In this document: positions 1 to 7,391 of the stretch, one piece after another | How positions within the stretch are numbered: position 1 is the stretch's first letter | Layout of the letters: every line of letters begins with the position of its first letter | Source: Asterionellopsis glacialis | Lineage: Eukaryota > Bacillariophyta > Plagiogrammaphyceae > Rhaphoneidales > Asterionellopsidaceae | DNA: 12,732 bases | Reading direction: 5' to 3' | NCBI GenBank assembly: GCA_014885115.2 | Contig: WKLE02006688.1 | Coordinates: 1 to 12,732, forward strand | Program-made: the position numbers and the translations under genes | The notes under the pieces: generated by a model | What the model saw: only the letters and a program-made list of their open reading frames with translations | Database searches by the model: none | Told to the model about the DNA's origin: nothing

Positions 1-360
1 CAGGCAGGTGCAATGTTTACGGACTGAGAAAATAGTAGAGTACTGCGCTAGTCGGAGCTCGTAACTGTACCAAGTTACCAGTACCTGATTGTTGAGAGGT
101 TCATCGTGACTGTGTGTACTAGAGTGTGTACAATTCTACGTCAAAAAATCTACACAAAATCACGTGGATTTATGGTACTTACATTTTCATCTGACACGAA
201 AGGTACAGGTTCAACATCATCATCTGATTTTTATTACTTACTTGGTACCAAAACCAGGAAGCCACAGCACCAGGACCACTGGTATTCATACCTGATACGG
301 TAATCGGGTACTATTACTATCCTACATGAGAAAGATTGTCACCATTAATATAGTTTAAGT

Positions 361-456
361 CGTCACCATTAAAAAAGCGAATGTGAGACCTACTGTACCA
401 GGTACAGTAGAAATCAATTGGGGTTTATGGCATAAGGTCTGTTAATTATTGACAGG
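361..456 (+). repeat. Degenerate direct repeat, copy A
   Basis: Shares an ordered series of words with copy B at 509-625: CGTCACC(A/G)TT, GAGACCTAC, TGTACCA(G/T)GTACAGTAG-like sequence, CAATTGGGGT (415-424), AGGTCTGT and TTGACAGG. The start-to-start spacing is 148 bases. The word GTCACCATT also occurs just before it, near 338, suggesting an older partial copy. Confidence 0.75.
390..410. repeat. Perfect palindrome, 10-bp arms, GTACC core
   Basis: Arms CTACTGTACC (390-399) and GGTACAGTAG (401-410) are exact reverse complements around a single A. It sits inside repeat copy A; the equivalent place in copy B keeps only part of the symmetry. It could be a protein-binding site, a hairpin, or a remnant of a small inverted-repeat element. 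No function can be assigned from sequence alone. Confidence 0.85.
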
Positions 457-460
457 AGTA

Positions 461-477
461 TTTTCATAAGAATTCGC
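461..477 (+). repeat. 17-bp exact direct repeat, copy 1
   Basis: TTTTCATAAGAATTCGC occurs here and again at 792-808. Similar following sequence, ending in (G)CAGATATT, continues the match to about 507 and 828. This links the spacer after copy A to a third degenerate unit. Confidence 0.85.
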
Positions 478-508
478 GACGCACATACATGGCTCACGCA
501 GATATTGT

Positions 509-625
509 CGTCACCGTTAGAATATCGAATCTGAGACCTACCTGTAGTGTACCATGTACAGTAGAATTCAATTGGGGTATTTAACCCCCCAAGTAAAGGC
601 ATGAGGTCTGTGAATTTTTGACAGG
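509..625 (+). repeat. Degenerate direct repeat, copy B
   Basis: Partner of copy A (361-456), with the same words in the same order: CGTCACCGTT, GAGACCTAC (533-541), GTACAGTAGAA, CAATTGGGGT (569-578), AGGTCTGTGAAT and TTGACAGG. It is about 21 bases longer, mainly through inserted sequence after CAATTGGGGT and near the palindrome, whose symmetry is degraded here. The divergence suggests an old duplication. Confidence 0.75.
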
Positions 626-791
626 TGTCATCCGATGTCCCCGTTCGTTTTTTTATAAAATAATGAAAAATGCCAATATTAGGACATGCTGAAGGTAATT
701 AATAATATTGTCTATGACTAGACTATGAACCTCACCACCGACCAGGGTACAGTTAGTACCTGTATGAATAGCTGGTGCAGAACCTGGTGTG

Positions 792-808
792 TTTTCATAA
801 GAATTCGC
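792..808 (+). repeat. 17-bp exact direct repeat, copy 2
   Basis: Second occurrence of TTTTCATAAGAATTCGC, 331 bases after the first. It is followed by an ACTCAGGCAGATATT stretch that parallels the GCTCACGCAGATATT after copy 1. A weak GGACCTA match near 858 may be the remains of the GAGACCTAC word of copies A and B. Confidence 0.85.
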
Positions 809-841
809 ACATGACTCAGGCAGATATTAGATATTGCCTTG

Positions 842-1009
842 CTTCAATATACCGGTAGGACCTATTACGTATTTCCGCACGAAACCCTGAGTTTTTTAAA
901 TTTCTTGAAACCGCACGAACACACACAAAAAACACACGAAAAAAAACAAACTTGAACTTACTCGTCAATCGTTAGGTACACAACCGCTGTATTTTGACTG
1001 AAGACAACC
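842..1009 (+). promoter_or_regulatory. Probable promoter and 5' leader of the oxidase gene
   Basis: This is the segment immediately before the ATG at 1010. It contains the word CCGCACGAA twice (875-883 and 911-919) and then an A/C-rich, almost T-free tract from about 915 to 951, the kind of sequence often seen in transcript leaders of microalgae. No TATA box stands out. The start context ACAACCATGG is a strong eukaryotic initiation context. The boundaries are approximate and the promoter role is inferred from position. Confidence 0.4.
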
Positions 1010-2611
1010 ATGGCATTCTTCAAACTCCACAACACGAAAGACGCCGTAAATAAGCCCAGTGCGAATAAGAAACTCTTGGATTCTACTGAAAGAACTTATA
1101 CATCATCACTTGATGATACTATTCGTTCCCTACCCGATGCCAATGCCTGGCATAATGAGGAGAACGAAACATCGTCCGAAGTTGATACAGAGCCGTCGAT
1201 CTCCTCACGAGTAGCTGATGCCTCATCTTCTATTACAAAATGTATGAGAAGCAAGGCACGTGAAGGTAAAAGCATTATCAAGAACTGGGCTGAAACGAAT
1301 TCCTACGACGCCTCCAAGTTCCGTTTTCCCGAGACCATTGAAGAATTGAAAGAACTTGTTCTCGAATCATCAGAGATCCGTTGTGCTGGTGCCATGCACT
1401 CATGTGCACCCCTCCTTGCTTCTGATGGTATCATCATCTCCCTAGAACGGTTCAATGAAATCGTTGATATTGATATCGACAATAACATGGTCACAATCCA
1501 AGCAGGAGTCAAATGTCATGAACTTTGTGAAGCCATTGCCCCGTACGGGTTGGGCATGGGTACTCTGGGCTCCATTGATTGGCAAACAGTTGCTGGAGCT
1601 GTCATGACTGGTACTCATGGTGGTTCCCTCACAACTCCATGTTTGCATGATTTTGTACAATCATACACACTGCTTCAGGCTGATGGTGAAATCATAAGTG
1701 TCGATCGTGATACTGAACCCACCATTTTTTCTGCCCTTGCACCCTCTATGGGAGTATTTGGCATTGTTGTTGAATTGAAACTTCGTTGTACCAAACTTCA
1801 ATATCTCGAAGCAAGCATGACAGCCTTGCATGTTGATGAAATGATCCCACGCTTCAATGAAATCATGAAGACCAACAAGTATTGCAGGGTCATTATTTAT
1901 CCAAGCATTAAGCAAGCAACCATTTGGACTGCCAATCCTGTGGAGAAGGGAGAAGCAGTTGCAAGAGGGGCATATAAATCTGATACGTACGTGAACTTTC
2001 GTAATGAAAATGAAAAATCGCTCTTACAGAAGTTTCTGGTACACTCCAACAAAAACGACTTTGATGAAGCCGACGAGTGTCTTCATCAAGTCCTCCAATC
2101 TCAACTCAAAAGACTTGCTCATTACGAGGCACGATACAACCACGTCCTTTGTTTGGAACGGAACAATGGAATTCCACACGCTGACATTGAATTTGCCTTT
2201 GATAACAATGACTCCACGGCAGTCCTTGAGACGGTTAGAGATTACTGCAACTCCAAACGAGTACCATACTACAACTTTGAGATCCGAACTACCAAGAAGG
2301 ATGATGCCATGTTATCTTGTTGCCACAGTCGAGACACCATGTGGATTGACTTTCAAGCCAAGTCTGACGTGAGTGCAGAATTCTTTGGTGAAATGCAAGA
2401 TCTTTTGTCACCTTTTGGATTCCGCAAGCACTGGGCCAAAGGTATGGACCATTCCAAACTGGATTATCTCCTCCAGCAGTTTCCCAAGCTTACAGACTGG
2501 ATGCTACTCGTGCACAAGATGGATCCTGATGGCAAGTTCCGCAACGATCACTTTAAAGTCTGGTTTAAGAAAACAACAGAAGCTCTTAATAGAAAGAAGG
2601 AAATGGCTTGA
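1010..2611 (+). CDS. FAD-linked sugar-lactone oxidase (GULO/ALO family)
   Basis: This 533-residue single-exon protein is a VAO-type flavoprotein of the L-gulono-1,4-lactone / D-arabinono-1,4-lactone oxidase family. These enzymes oxidise an aldonolactone (the last step to ascorbate or its analogues) or related polyols. An FAD-binding PP loop lies at about 105-260: residues 124-146 carry GAMHS, with His130 at the place where animal and fungal enzymes attach FAD covalently, and GTHGGS is at 201-206. The C-terminal ALO domain (about 265-528) has the E-x-R pair Glu424/Arg426 in EIRTTKKDD, HWAK at 474-477, and a closing LDP/MDPDGKF-type motif at 504-510. Residues 1-95 form a Ser/Thr/Asp-rich extension not typical of the family; it has no hydrophobic signal peptide, so targeting is unclear. 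The start was chosen for its context ACAACCATGG. The substrate is not predictable; plant-type galactonolactone dehydrogenase is less likely because His130 is retained. Confidence 0.88.
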   Translation: MAFFKLHNTKDAVNKPSANKKLLDSTERTYTSSLDDTIRSLPDANAWHNEENETSSEVDTEPSISSRVADASSSITKCMRSKAREGKSIIKNWAETNSYDASKFRFPETIEELKELVLESSEIRCAGAMHSCAPLLASDGIIISLERFNEIVDIDIDNNMVTIQAGVKCHELCEAIAPYGLGMGTLGSIDWQTVAGAVMTGTHGGSLTTPCLHDFVQSYTLLQADGEIISVDRDTEPTIFSALAPSMGVFGIVVELKLRCTKLQYLEASMTALHVDEMIPRFNEIMKTNKYCRVIIYPSIKQATIWTANPVEKGEAVARGAYKSDTYVNFRNENEKSLLQKFLVHSNKNDFDEADECLHQVLQSQLKRLAHYEARYNHVLCLERNNGIPHADIEFAFDNNDSTAVLETVRDYCNSKRVPYYNFEIRTTKKDDAMLSCCHSRDTMWIDFQAKSDVSAEFFGEMQDLLSPFGFRKHWAKGMDHSKLDYLLQQFPKLTDWMLLVHKMDPDGKFRNDHFKVWFKKTTEALNRKKEMA

Positions 2612-2631
2612 AATGATAAAATTGAAAATTG

Positions 2632-2637
2632 AATAAA
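2632..2637 (+). terminator. AATAAA poly(A)-signal-like hexamer after the oxidase
   Basis: AATAAA lies 21 bases after the TGA stop of the oxidase gene. It matches the canonical eukaryotic polyadenylation hexamer and its position is plausible, but algal genes often lack a strict signal, so its use is uncertain. Confidence 0.35.
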
Positions 2638-3019
2638 CTAAATCAGTGTAAATGTATACACACACAAATATATTGTATGATAATAGCTTGCTTCTTTGGT
2701 TTTACTTTCTTGGATGTGCTGTATTGGAGATTGCAGTATGCATGTTTTGTCTTCGGCGTATATGCATTTCAGCACAGCTTTACTTCTTGATGTTGCAATT
2801 CTGCAAGCATTATTTTCATTCTTTTATGCATTTTATTTACTCCATAACTATTTTATGTGAAATGATAGGACATCTGGACATCAACGTTGATATCGCGGTA
2901 CAGGTGACAACCAGTTCGACATTCTTAATCATTTAACTACAACGCCGCTTTTATAATGTGATGTATTGTCTTGACTTCAACAAGTACGTATCTTGTATCT
3001 ATCTATCAAAATTGCATAA

Positions 3020-3025
3020 TTTATT
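3020..3025 (-). terminator. AATAAA poly(A)-signal-like hexamer after the transporter
   Basis: TTTATT on the plus strand reads AATAAA on the coding strand, about 103 bases past the proposed TAA stop at 3129-3131. This is a reasonable distance for a short 3' UTR. It supports the gene end but does not prove it. Confidence 0.3.
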
Positions 3026-3029
3026 GCAG

Positions 3030-3045
3030 TACCAGGTACCTGGTA
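3030..3045. repeat. 16-bp perfect palindrome TACCAGGTACCTGGTA
   Basis: The sequence equals its own reverse complement. It shares the ACCAGGTAC core with the palindrome at 390-410 and other GTACC motifs in the first kilobase. On the minus strand it lies between the transporter stop codon and its AATAAA-like hexamer, so it would be inside that gene's 3' UTR. It may be a binding site or a member of a short interspersed repeat family. Confidence 0.85.
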
Positions 3046-3128
3046 AGTATGAGGCTTGAGTTAAGTTCTTTACTGCCTACCATAGTTTAGTGAGCACTTC
3101 CGCCACCAATTTTACGAATTCTGCCTCC

Positions 3129-6100
3129 TTATACTGGCAAGCACCGGGTCTCGAATATACGATTACTCACATGACAAACACGTTGAGCCTGCAGCGGGAC
3201 AATATCAACGAATCATAAACAAATCCAAACATTGTGATGTAAGCACCAATTGGCAATGTCAAGGGTGCCGGCACACAAGAACAAAAAGCAATGCTTACCA
3301 GATATCGCACTACGATCAAGTCAATAAACCTGGCAACCTTGGGATTATTCTCCGTGAGCTGCTCCCACACTTCCAGTGTTAGGCTGTATACTATAGCTTC
3401 TTCAGAAATACATTTCACTGTACTCATGCGTTTTGTTCGATTTACCAACGCAAGTTCTCCTATCATGTTGCCTGCACTCACTGGTTCAGTTGTCCCTGCC
3501 TCTCTCTCAAGGTTTGAAAACAATGTTCCGAAGACGAGCAGCTTTAGTGAATCGCCTTGAGAACCCTGCTTCCAAACAATGTCCTCTCTTTTGTACACTT
3601 CTCTTTGAAATAGAGAAAACAAGTACTTCACATCGTGCTCGTCTTGCCCAGGACACAAATTCATCAAATGTTGTAATCCAACTTCCTGCTCTTGCACCAA
3701 ACACCCCAAAGCTTCTGCTGCTGCAGGAATAACAATGTTGTCATCTAAAAGGCTGGGGTCTTTTCTGCAAATAAGAATATCTTCAGCAAATATCAAAGCC
3801 GCATCAAGAGAGTTACAAACGTGACTAGTCGGAAAAGCAGGGGCTACTTCGCCCGCCTGGAACGATACAGATCCTGGTGCAAGAGAGAAACTTGGGCTTC
3901 GCACTCTTGCGAATGTCGTTCGAGGTGTCCGCAATAATAGTTCACCTTCATCTATATTTTCCTCGTTGTCTCTTCCCTCACCATACAGGGCTTCGTCATC
4001 TGATTCTACATCTAATGCAAACGATGAAAGATCTTCCTTTGACAGTTCACTGCTCAAGGGATACTCTGTTGGAAAGCCATCATTTGATCCACTAACAAAA
4101 ATTGCAGTATCAACGTGGTACAATTTGTGCATTGTCCTCTTAAGTTTTGTAATTATTTGAGCCGCAGAAGAGTCCAATCCTAAAACTAATGTGAAATCCA
4201 TAATGACTACCCAGGGCTCCTCTTGTGTCCCTTGCTTCTCCACTAAGATGGCTTTGATGTCGTCCGCAAGCTCGGCAACATTACCAAAGAATAACTTAGA
4301 AAAGAAGAAGAGGAACGAGCATGTTAGATAGAACTGTACTCACAAGGTGTCTTAGTAGGCATAATTTTCATAAAATTACATGCCCTTGCATTTGAATAAC
4401 TAAGATTCGATTACGCCCAATGTCGCCATCATCGAGAATGGCATTAGCTTCATTCCGTCTGTTCCAGGAACTACTTGTAAGTGTAGAAGCAGACATATAT
4501 CCACGGATTGGTTGCAAATGAGTGATAGATTGAACAGCATATGTCGTCAGAGCAGATATTACACCTGCAACAAGAGCGGCTGACATGCCATATATAGTCA
4601 TTACGGCAGCTATGAGCCATATTCCAGCATACTCAATGCGATCAAACCTTCCATAGGCTAAGAGTACAGTACCAAGCCCATAATGTACACACAAACAGAA
4701 TGAAAATATGGAAGACTTGTGAGGAAAGGAGCTGATATTGGCACACAAAATTAAGGAGAAGTGAACAAAATCTGCTGTACTTACAGTCATAAACTCCTTC
4801 AAGGAAGAGATCAATACCAACATGCACAAGTAAAGTTCCCGCCATGCATCTTGGAATAAAGGATGCAATGGTTGGTCCAACAAAGAAGAAAAGAATTGTT
4901 ACAGCTGCCACTGCTAGAGACGACGCCCTTCCCCGTCCGCCAGACTTGGCATACAAAATAGATTGTGTGTATGCCATATAATTCTGTAGTCCGCCAACAA
5001 TACCAACGATAAAGTTAGAGTACCCATGTGCAATAAGTTCAGCATTCATATCTGCATCAACATTGGTTGATATTGCGAATGCTGGTATATTGATAGGGAC
5101 ATGTATCAATGAAAATGCTGCAAGAGCAACCATGGTAGGTATTGATTTGAACACAGCTGTCCATGATATTGTTGAGAAGTTCACAACTTTCCATATAACC
5201 CACAAGTCTTCATTAAAAATAGATTGCATTGTTGATCGATCATCAAAGCTTATGTCAGGATCAAATTCATCCAACGACGGAAAGAAATACCCTTCAGCTT
5301 TTGCCTCCTTAACATCAACATGTAGCATCCACAAAGCTGTGTAGAATATAGGAGTAATCATACAGAAATATATAGGTGTCAAAAGTGGATACCGTGCCTT
5401 TCCATCAACCTTGCTTACTTGACTTAGTATGCGTAAGACTATCTCGAACAGAAGGACAACCCCCAAAAGGTGTGTGTTGGAAATAAGTTTATAAATTCCT
5501 TCACCATCAAAAGAGAATGTTGCATCCATCGTAACTTCAATTCCAGTAATGATAATGAAGACACCAATTCCACCTATGCATCCAACTAATACATGACTTG
5601 GAAAGAAATATACAACCTTACCCAATGATAGACGCCCCAAGAGATAAAATACAACCCCCACAACGACAGAAGATATTCCGAATAAAAAGAAAAGAGTTGA
5701 TAATGCCTCCATGCCATAACCTTGTTCATTGATTACCACGTAGGCCAATGCATGACAAAAGGGTACATTTTCTACCATTTGCAATCCAATAGGGTTCACA
5801 AATTTGGAAACAAAAGTAAATACGATTTGTGATACAACTGTTGAAAATAAAAACATACGAATACCCAGGGCTTCCTTTCCCGCTATAGGGAATTCCCCAT
5901 ATATGTCATCAATAGTAGTAGCATCGTCCCCATCATGTTGTTGTTCTTGTGCGTTTTTCCAACCAACAGGAAAGTAAGAAACACCAAATGGAATACCAAC
6001 CATTAAGTGGAACATCCCCACAAGTGCAACAGCTGGTATTTGTTGTGCAGCTTGATGTATCCAATTAAATCTTCTCCTTCCAATAAAACTCAGTTTTTGT

Positions 6101-6429
6101 TGTTGTTGTTGTTGTTGTTGTGGCTGATTCTCACAATTGCCATGTTTTTTTGTCATTCGTCGATTCCCCTTTTTGTTGTTATTAGATATTGTCCCGTAAT
6201 TTCTTGTCTGAAAATCTTTATCACGTGTACTTTGCGAATGTTCATTATTGTAGCGCGTGGAAGGAGAGGCTGAGGACTCTCCACTACAACTTCCAGCATC
6301 ACCTAAAAAGAAATCATCTACTGATGCTTGATTATGTGTTGGATGTTGCATGAGTGAAATGCCACGGGCACTGTCAGTATTTGCAGTACATGAACTGTCA
6401 CTAATTTTAGAACTACTTTCTCGATCCAT
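3129..6429 (-). CDS. SulP anion transporter with STAS and cNMP-binding domains
   Basis: Four exons (6429-4785, 4657-4380, 4294-3299, 3188-3129) join in frame to a 992-residue protein. Residues 1-120 are a Ser/Asn-rich cytosolic tail with Gln8 at 104-111. The SulP membrane core, probably 10-14 segments, spans about 129-592; it contains GIPFGVSYFP (145-154), NAELIAHGYSN (462-472) and LFLEGVYDSYGRFD (541-554), the last restored only by splicing intron 1. The STAS domain (about 631-815) has LFFGNVAEL at 642-650 and the DSSA loop at 682-685; an acidic/Ser-rich insertion occupies roughly 711-795. A cyclic-nucleotide-binding domain follows (about 862-975), with a phosphate-binding cassette GELAL (920-924) and Arg930 at the expected place. 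The family moves sulfate, bicarbonate, other anions or, in some fungal relatives, affects vacuolar amino acids, so the substrate is unknown. The end, SNRIFETRCLPV then TAA, depends on the inferred intron 3. Confidence 0.9.
3189..3298 (-). other. Intron 3 of the SulP gene (110 bp, phase 0)
   Basis: The donor GTAAGC follows the codons for VVRYL, and the acceptor CCGCTGCAG precedes GCTCAACG. Splicing yields a 19-residue polar C-terminus ending in RIFETRCLPV. Unspliced reading gives a hydrophobic tail and stops at 3167-3169. The splice is preferred for its good sites and a soluble tail after the cyclic-nucleotide domain, but it is less certain than introns 1 and 2. Confidence 0.72.
4295..4379 (-). 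other. Intron 2 of the SulP gene (85 bp, phase 0)
   Basis: Donor GTAATT follows the codons for QMQGH. The acceptor TTTTCTAAG, after a pyrimidine-rich stretch and a CTAAC branch-like word, precedes TTATTCTTTGG. Splicing gives QGHLFFGNVAEL, the expected first strand and helix of a STAS domain. Without splicing the frame stops three codons later. Confidence 0.9.
4658..4784 (-). other. Intron 1 of the SulP gene (127 bp, phase 1)
   Basis: The donor GTAAGT follows the codons for EGVYD, and the acceptor CTCTTAG precedes CCTATGGAAGG. Joining them creates a Ser codon and restores the SulP-typical EGVYDSYGRFD run, which neither unspliced frame encodes. The intron contains no stop in the exon-1 frame; unspliced reading continues 46 codons to a stop at 4642-4644, inside exon 2. 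Confidence 0.9.
6097..6120 (-). repeat. (CAA)8 triplet repeat coding Gln8
   Basis: Eight TTG triplets on the plus strand read as eight CAA codons at residues 104-111 of the SulP protein, just before the first membrane segment. The perfect triplet run suggests recent slippage and probable length variation between alleles. It lies in a low-complexity cytosolic tail, so length change is likely tolerated. Confidence 0.9.
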
Positions 6430-6864
6430 ATCTCACAGTCACTTTCTCATTCCTTTACTGACCTAAAATATCGTGGCTATTTCTCGATAACTATCTCTCA
6501 AAATTATTTACAAGTATCTTTCTCAATCTTCACTTGAAGTACAGTATGGAATCTTGTAATTTGTTTACAACTTCAATCTTGTTGCTTGGATGTGATTTTT
6601 AGAGGTTTCGTCGTTTCCTTGACTTCCTTCTTCTATGGAATTACCACAGCATTCTACATGATGTCGTTTTCTTGGCTGCATAATTTCAAAATTTGCAGTT
6701 TGCCATGACGAGTGGTTTCCAGGCAAAAAAAAATATCTTGAGCGATGCGTCTCTCTTCTGCGGGGGAAGGGAAGAATACTGAACAGAGGCATTAGAGATA
6801 ACAATAATGACTTATGTTTGTGTCAGACTGTCTGCCAGATGATCTCTATTCCTCACATTATTTT

Positions 6865-6894
6865 AGGTGTCATGATGAGTTGAACTTGACACCT
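6865..6894. repeat. Inverted repeat, 8-bp stem and 14-base loop
   Basis: AGGTGTCA (6865-6872) and TGACACCT (6887-6894) are exact reverse complements around TGATGAGTTGAACT. It lies about 435 bases upstream of the SulP start and about 490 bases past the RPAP1 stop. A short stem like this can arise by chance in a kilobase of sequence; it is recorded because another small hairpin lies 25 bases away. Confidence 0.6.
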
Positions 6895-6919
6895 CCCTAT
6901 AGTGATGCCTCAGAAAAGG

Positions 6920-6942
6920 TCTCGAGTTGCTCAGACTTGAGA
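6920..6942 (+). repeat. Short inverted repeat with 7-base loop
   Basis: TCTCGAGT (6920-6927) and ACTTGAGA (6935-6942) pair over eight positions with one G-T wobble around TGCTCAG. The wobble pair would form only in plus-strand RNA; in minus-strand RNA it is an A-C mismatch. Functional meaning is doubtful. Confidence 0.4.
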
Positions 6943-7385
6943 TAGAACATAAACTCTAGAATACCTTTGGATAATCAAGATGCCCCAACACGGTGTCTTA
7001 CATTGTTGAAAGTCTTCCCCACATTCTCTATTTACATAACATCAGAAGTGCCAATACTGTATTTCTAACAATTGAAAGCAAAAAATTAGAACACCATATT
7101 GTATAGCTTCTCTTATGTCCTAATTCTTCAATATTTACATAATTAGAGCTATTTGGCAGAGAACCAAGACAATTTCTATATACCTCTAGTTAAATGTTTT
7201 AGACATCAATGAATCAGTCAAACTATTTTCCGGTATGAAGTAACTAGGTTTCATGTTGCTGCTCGACTATTGAGATTTGTTGACAGGCAAGCAAGAGAAG
7301 AGATAATTGAAACATGGATTACTAATGTAAGGTTGAGAACAATGCACTTCTTGGACATATTCTTCTGCAAAAGCAAAAGGTCTAG

Positions 7386-7391
7386 TTTATT
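7386..7391 (-). terminator. AATAAA overlapping the RPAP1 stop codon
   Basis: The coding strand reads AAA TAA ACT at the end of the gene, so an AATAAA hexamer includes the TAA stop (7387-7389). It may be coincidence, since Lys followed by TAA easily creates it. If used, cleavage would leave a very short 3' UTR. Confidence 0.25.

Larger units (their letters stand above)
1..1009. other. Non-coding upstream region rich in degenerate repeats
   Basis: No convincing gene lies here; the two small open frames (106-303 plus, 414-602 minus) are of anonymous composition and the second lies inside repeats. The stretch holds at least two, possibly three, degenerate copies of a repeat unit between about 335 and 870 (listed separately). 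It also holds about a dozen GTACC/GGTAC pentamers, including a perfect 10-bp-arm palindrome at 390-410. The last 170 bases should contain the promoter and 5' leader of the oxidase gene that starts at 1010. The repeats look like a decayed minisatellite or small mobile element, but no transposase or terminal inverted repeat was recognised. Confidence 0.7.
2612..3128. other. Convergent intergenic region
   Basis: These 517 AT-rich bases separate the 3' ends of the oxidase (plus) and the transporter (minus) and should hold both 3' UTRs. A 94-codon open frame at 2652-2936 shows no domain and a haphazard hydrophobic composition, so it is not called. Notable items are poly(A)-like hexamers at 2632-2637 (plus) and 3020-3025 (minus) and the palindrome at 3030-3045. 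No tRNA or other structured RNA gene was recognised. Confidence 0.7.
6430..7386. other. Intergenic: RPAP1 3' side and SulP 5' side
   Basis: These 957 AT-rich bases should contain the RPAP1 3' UTR (high coordinates) and the SulP promoter and leader (low coordinates), since both genes are on the minus strand. Open frames at 6565-6804 (minus) and 7270-7464 (plus, overlapping RPAP1) have no recognisable domain and are not called. Two small inverted repeats occur at 6865-6894 and 6920-6942. No TATA box, tRNA or known RNA gene was recognised. No TGACGT-type cAMP/CO2-response motif was seen upstream of SulP. Confidence 0.65.

Noticed and set aside
106..602. Two small open frames in the first 600 bases
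   Set aside because: They have low-information sequence with no domains, and the second runs through the degenerate repeats, so its codons are repeat-derived.
1010..2611. Oxidase called as L-galactonolactone dehydrogenase
   Set aside because: The plant and algal enzyme lacks the FAD-linking histidine that is present here (His130), so a GULO/ALO-type label is safer; the substrate remains open.
2910..2930. A possible tRNA B-box-like GTTCGA word near 2914
   Set aside because: No matching A box, no cloverleaf stems and no acceptor stem nearby.
2652..2936. 94-codon plus-strand open frame after the oxidase gene
   Set aside because: No domain, random-looking hydrophobic and Cys-rich composition, and it begins only 40 bases after the oxidase stop, where the 3' UTR is expected.
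4642..6429. The 595-codon open frame taken as a complete transporter
   Set aside because: Its last 47 codons read into intron 1 and out of frame into exon 2; splicing at 4784/4658 restores the SulP-conserved run and links to STAS, so the frame is exon 1 only.
6565..6804. 79-codon minus-strand open frame upstream of the SulP gene
   Set aside because: No recognisable motif or homologue, no supporting context; length is compatible with chance in AT-leaning DNA.
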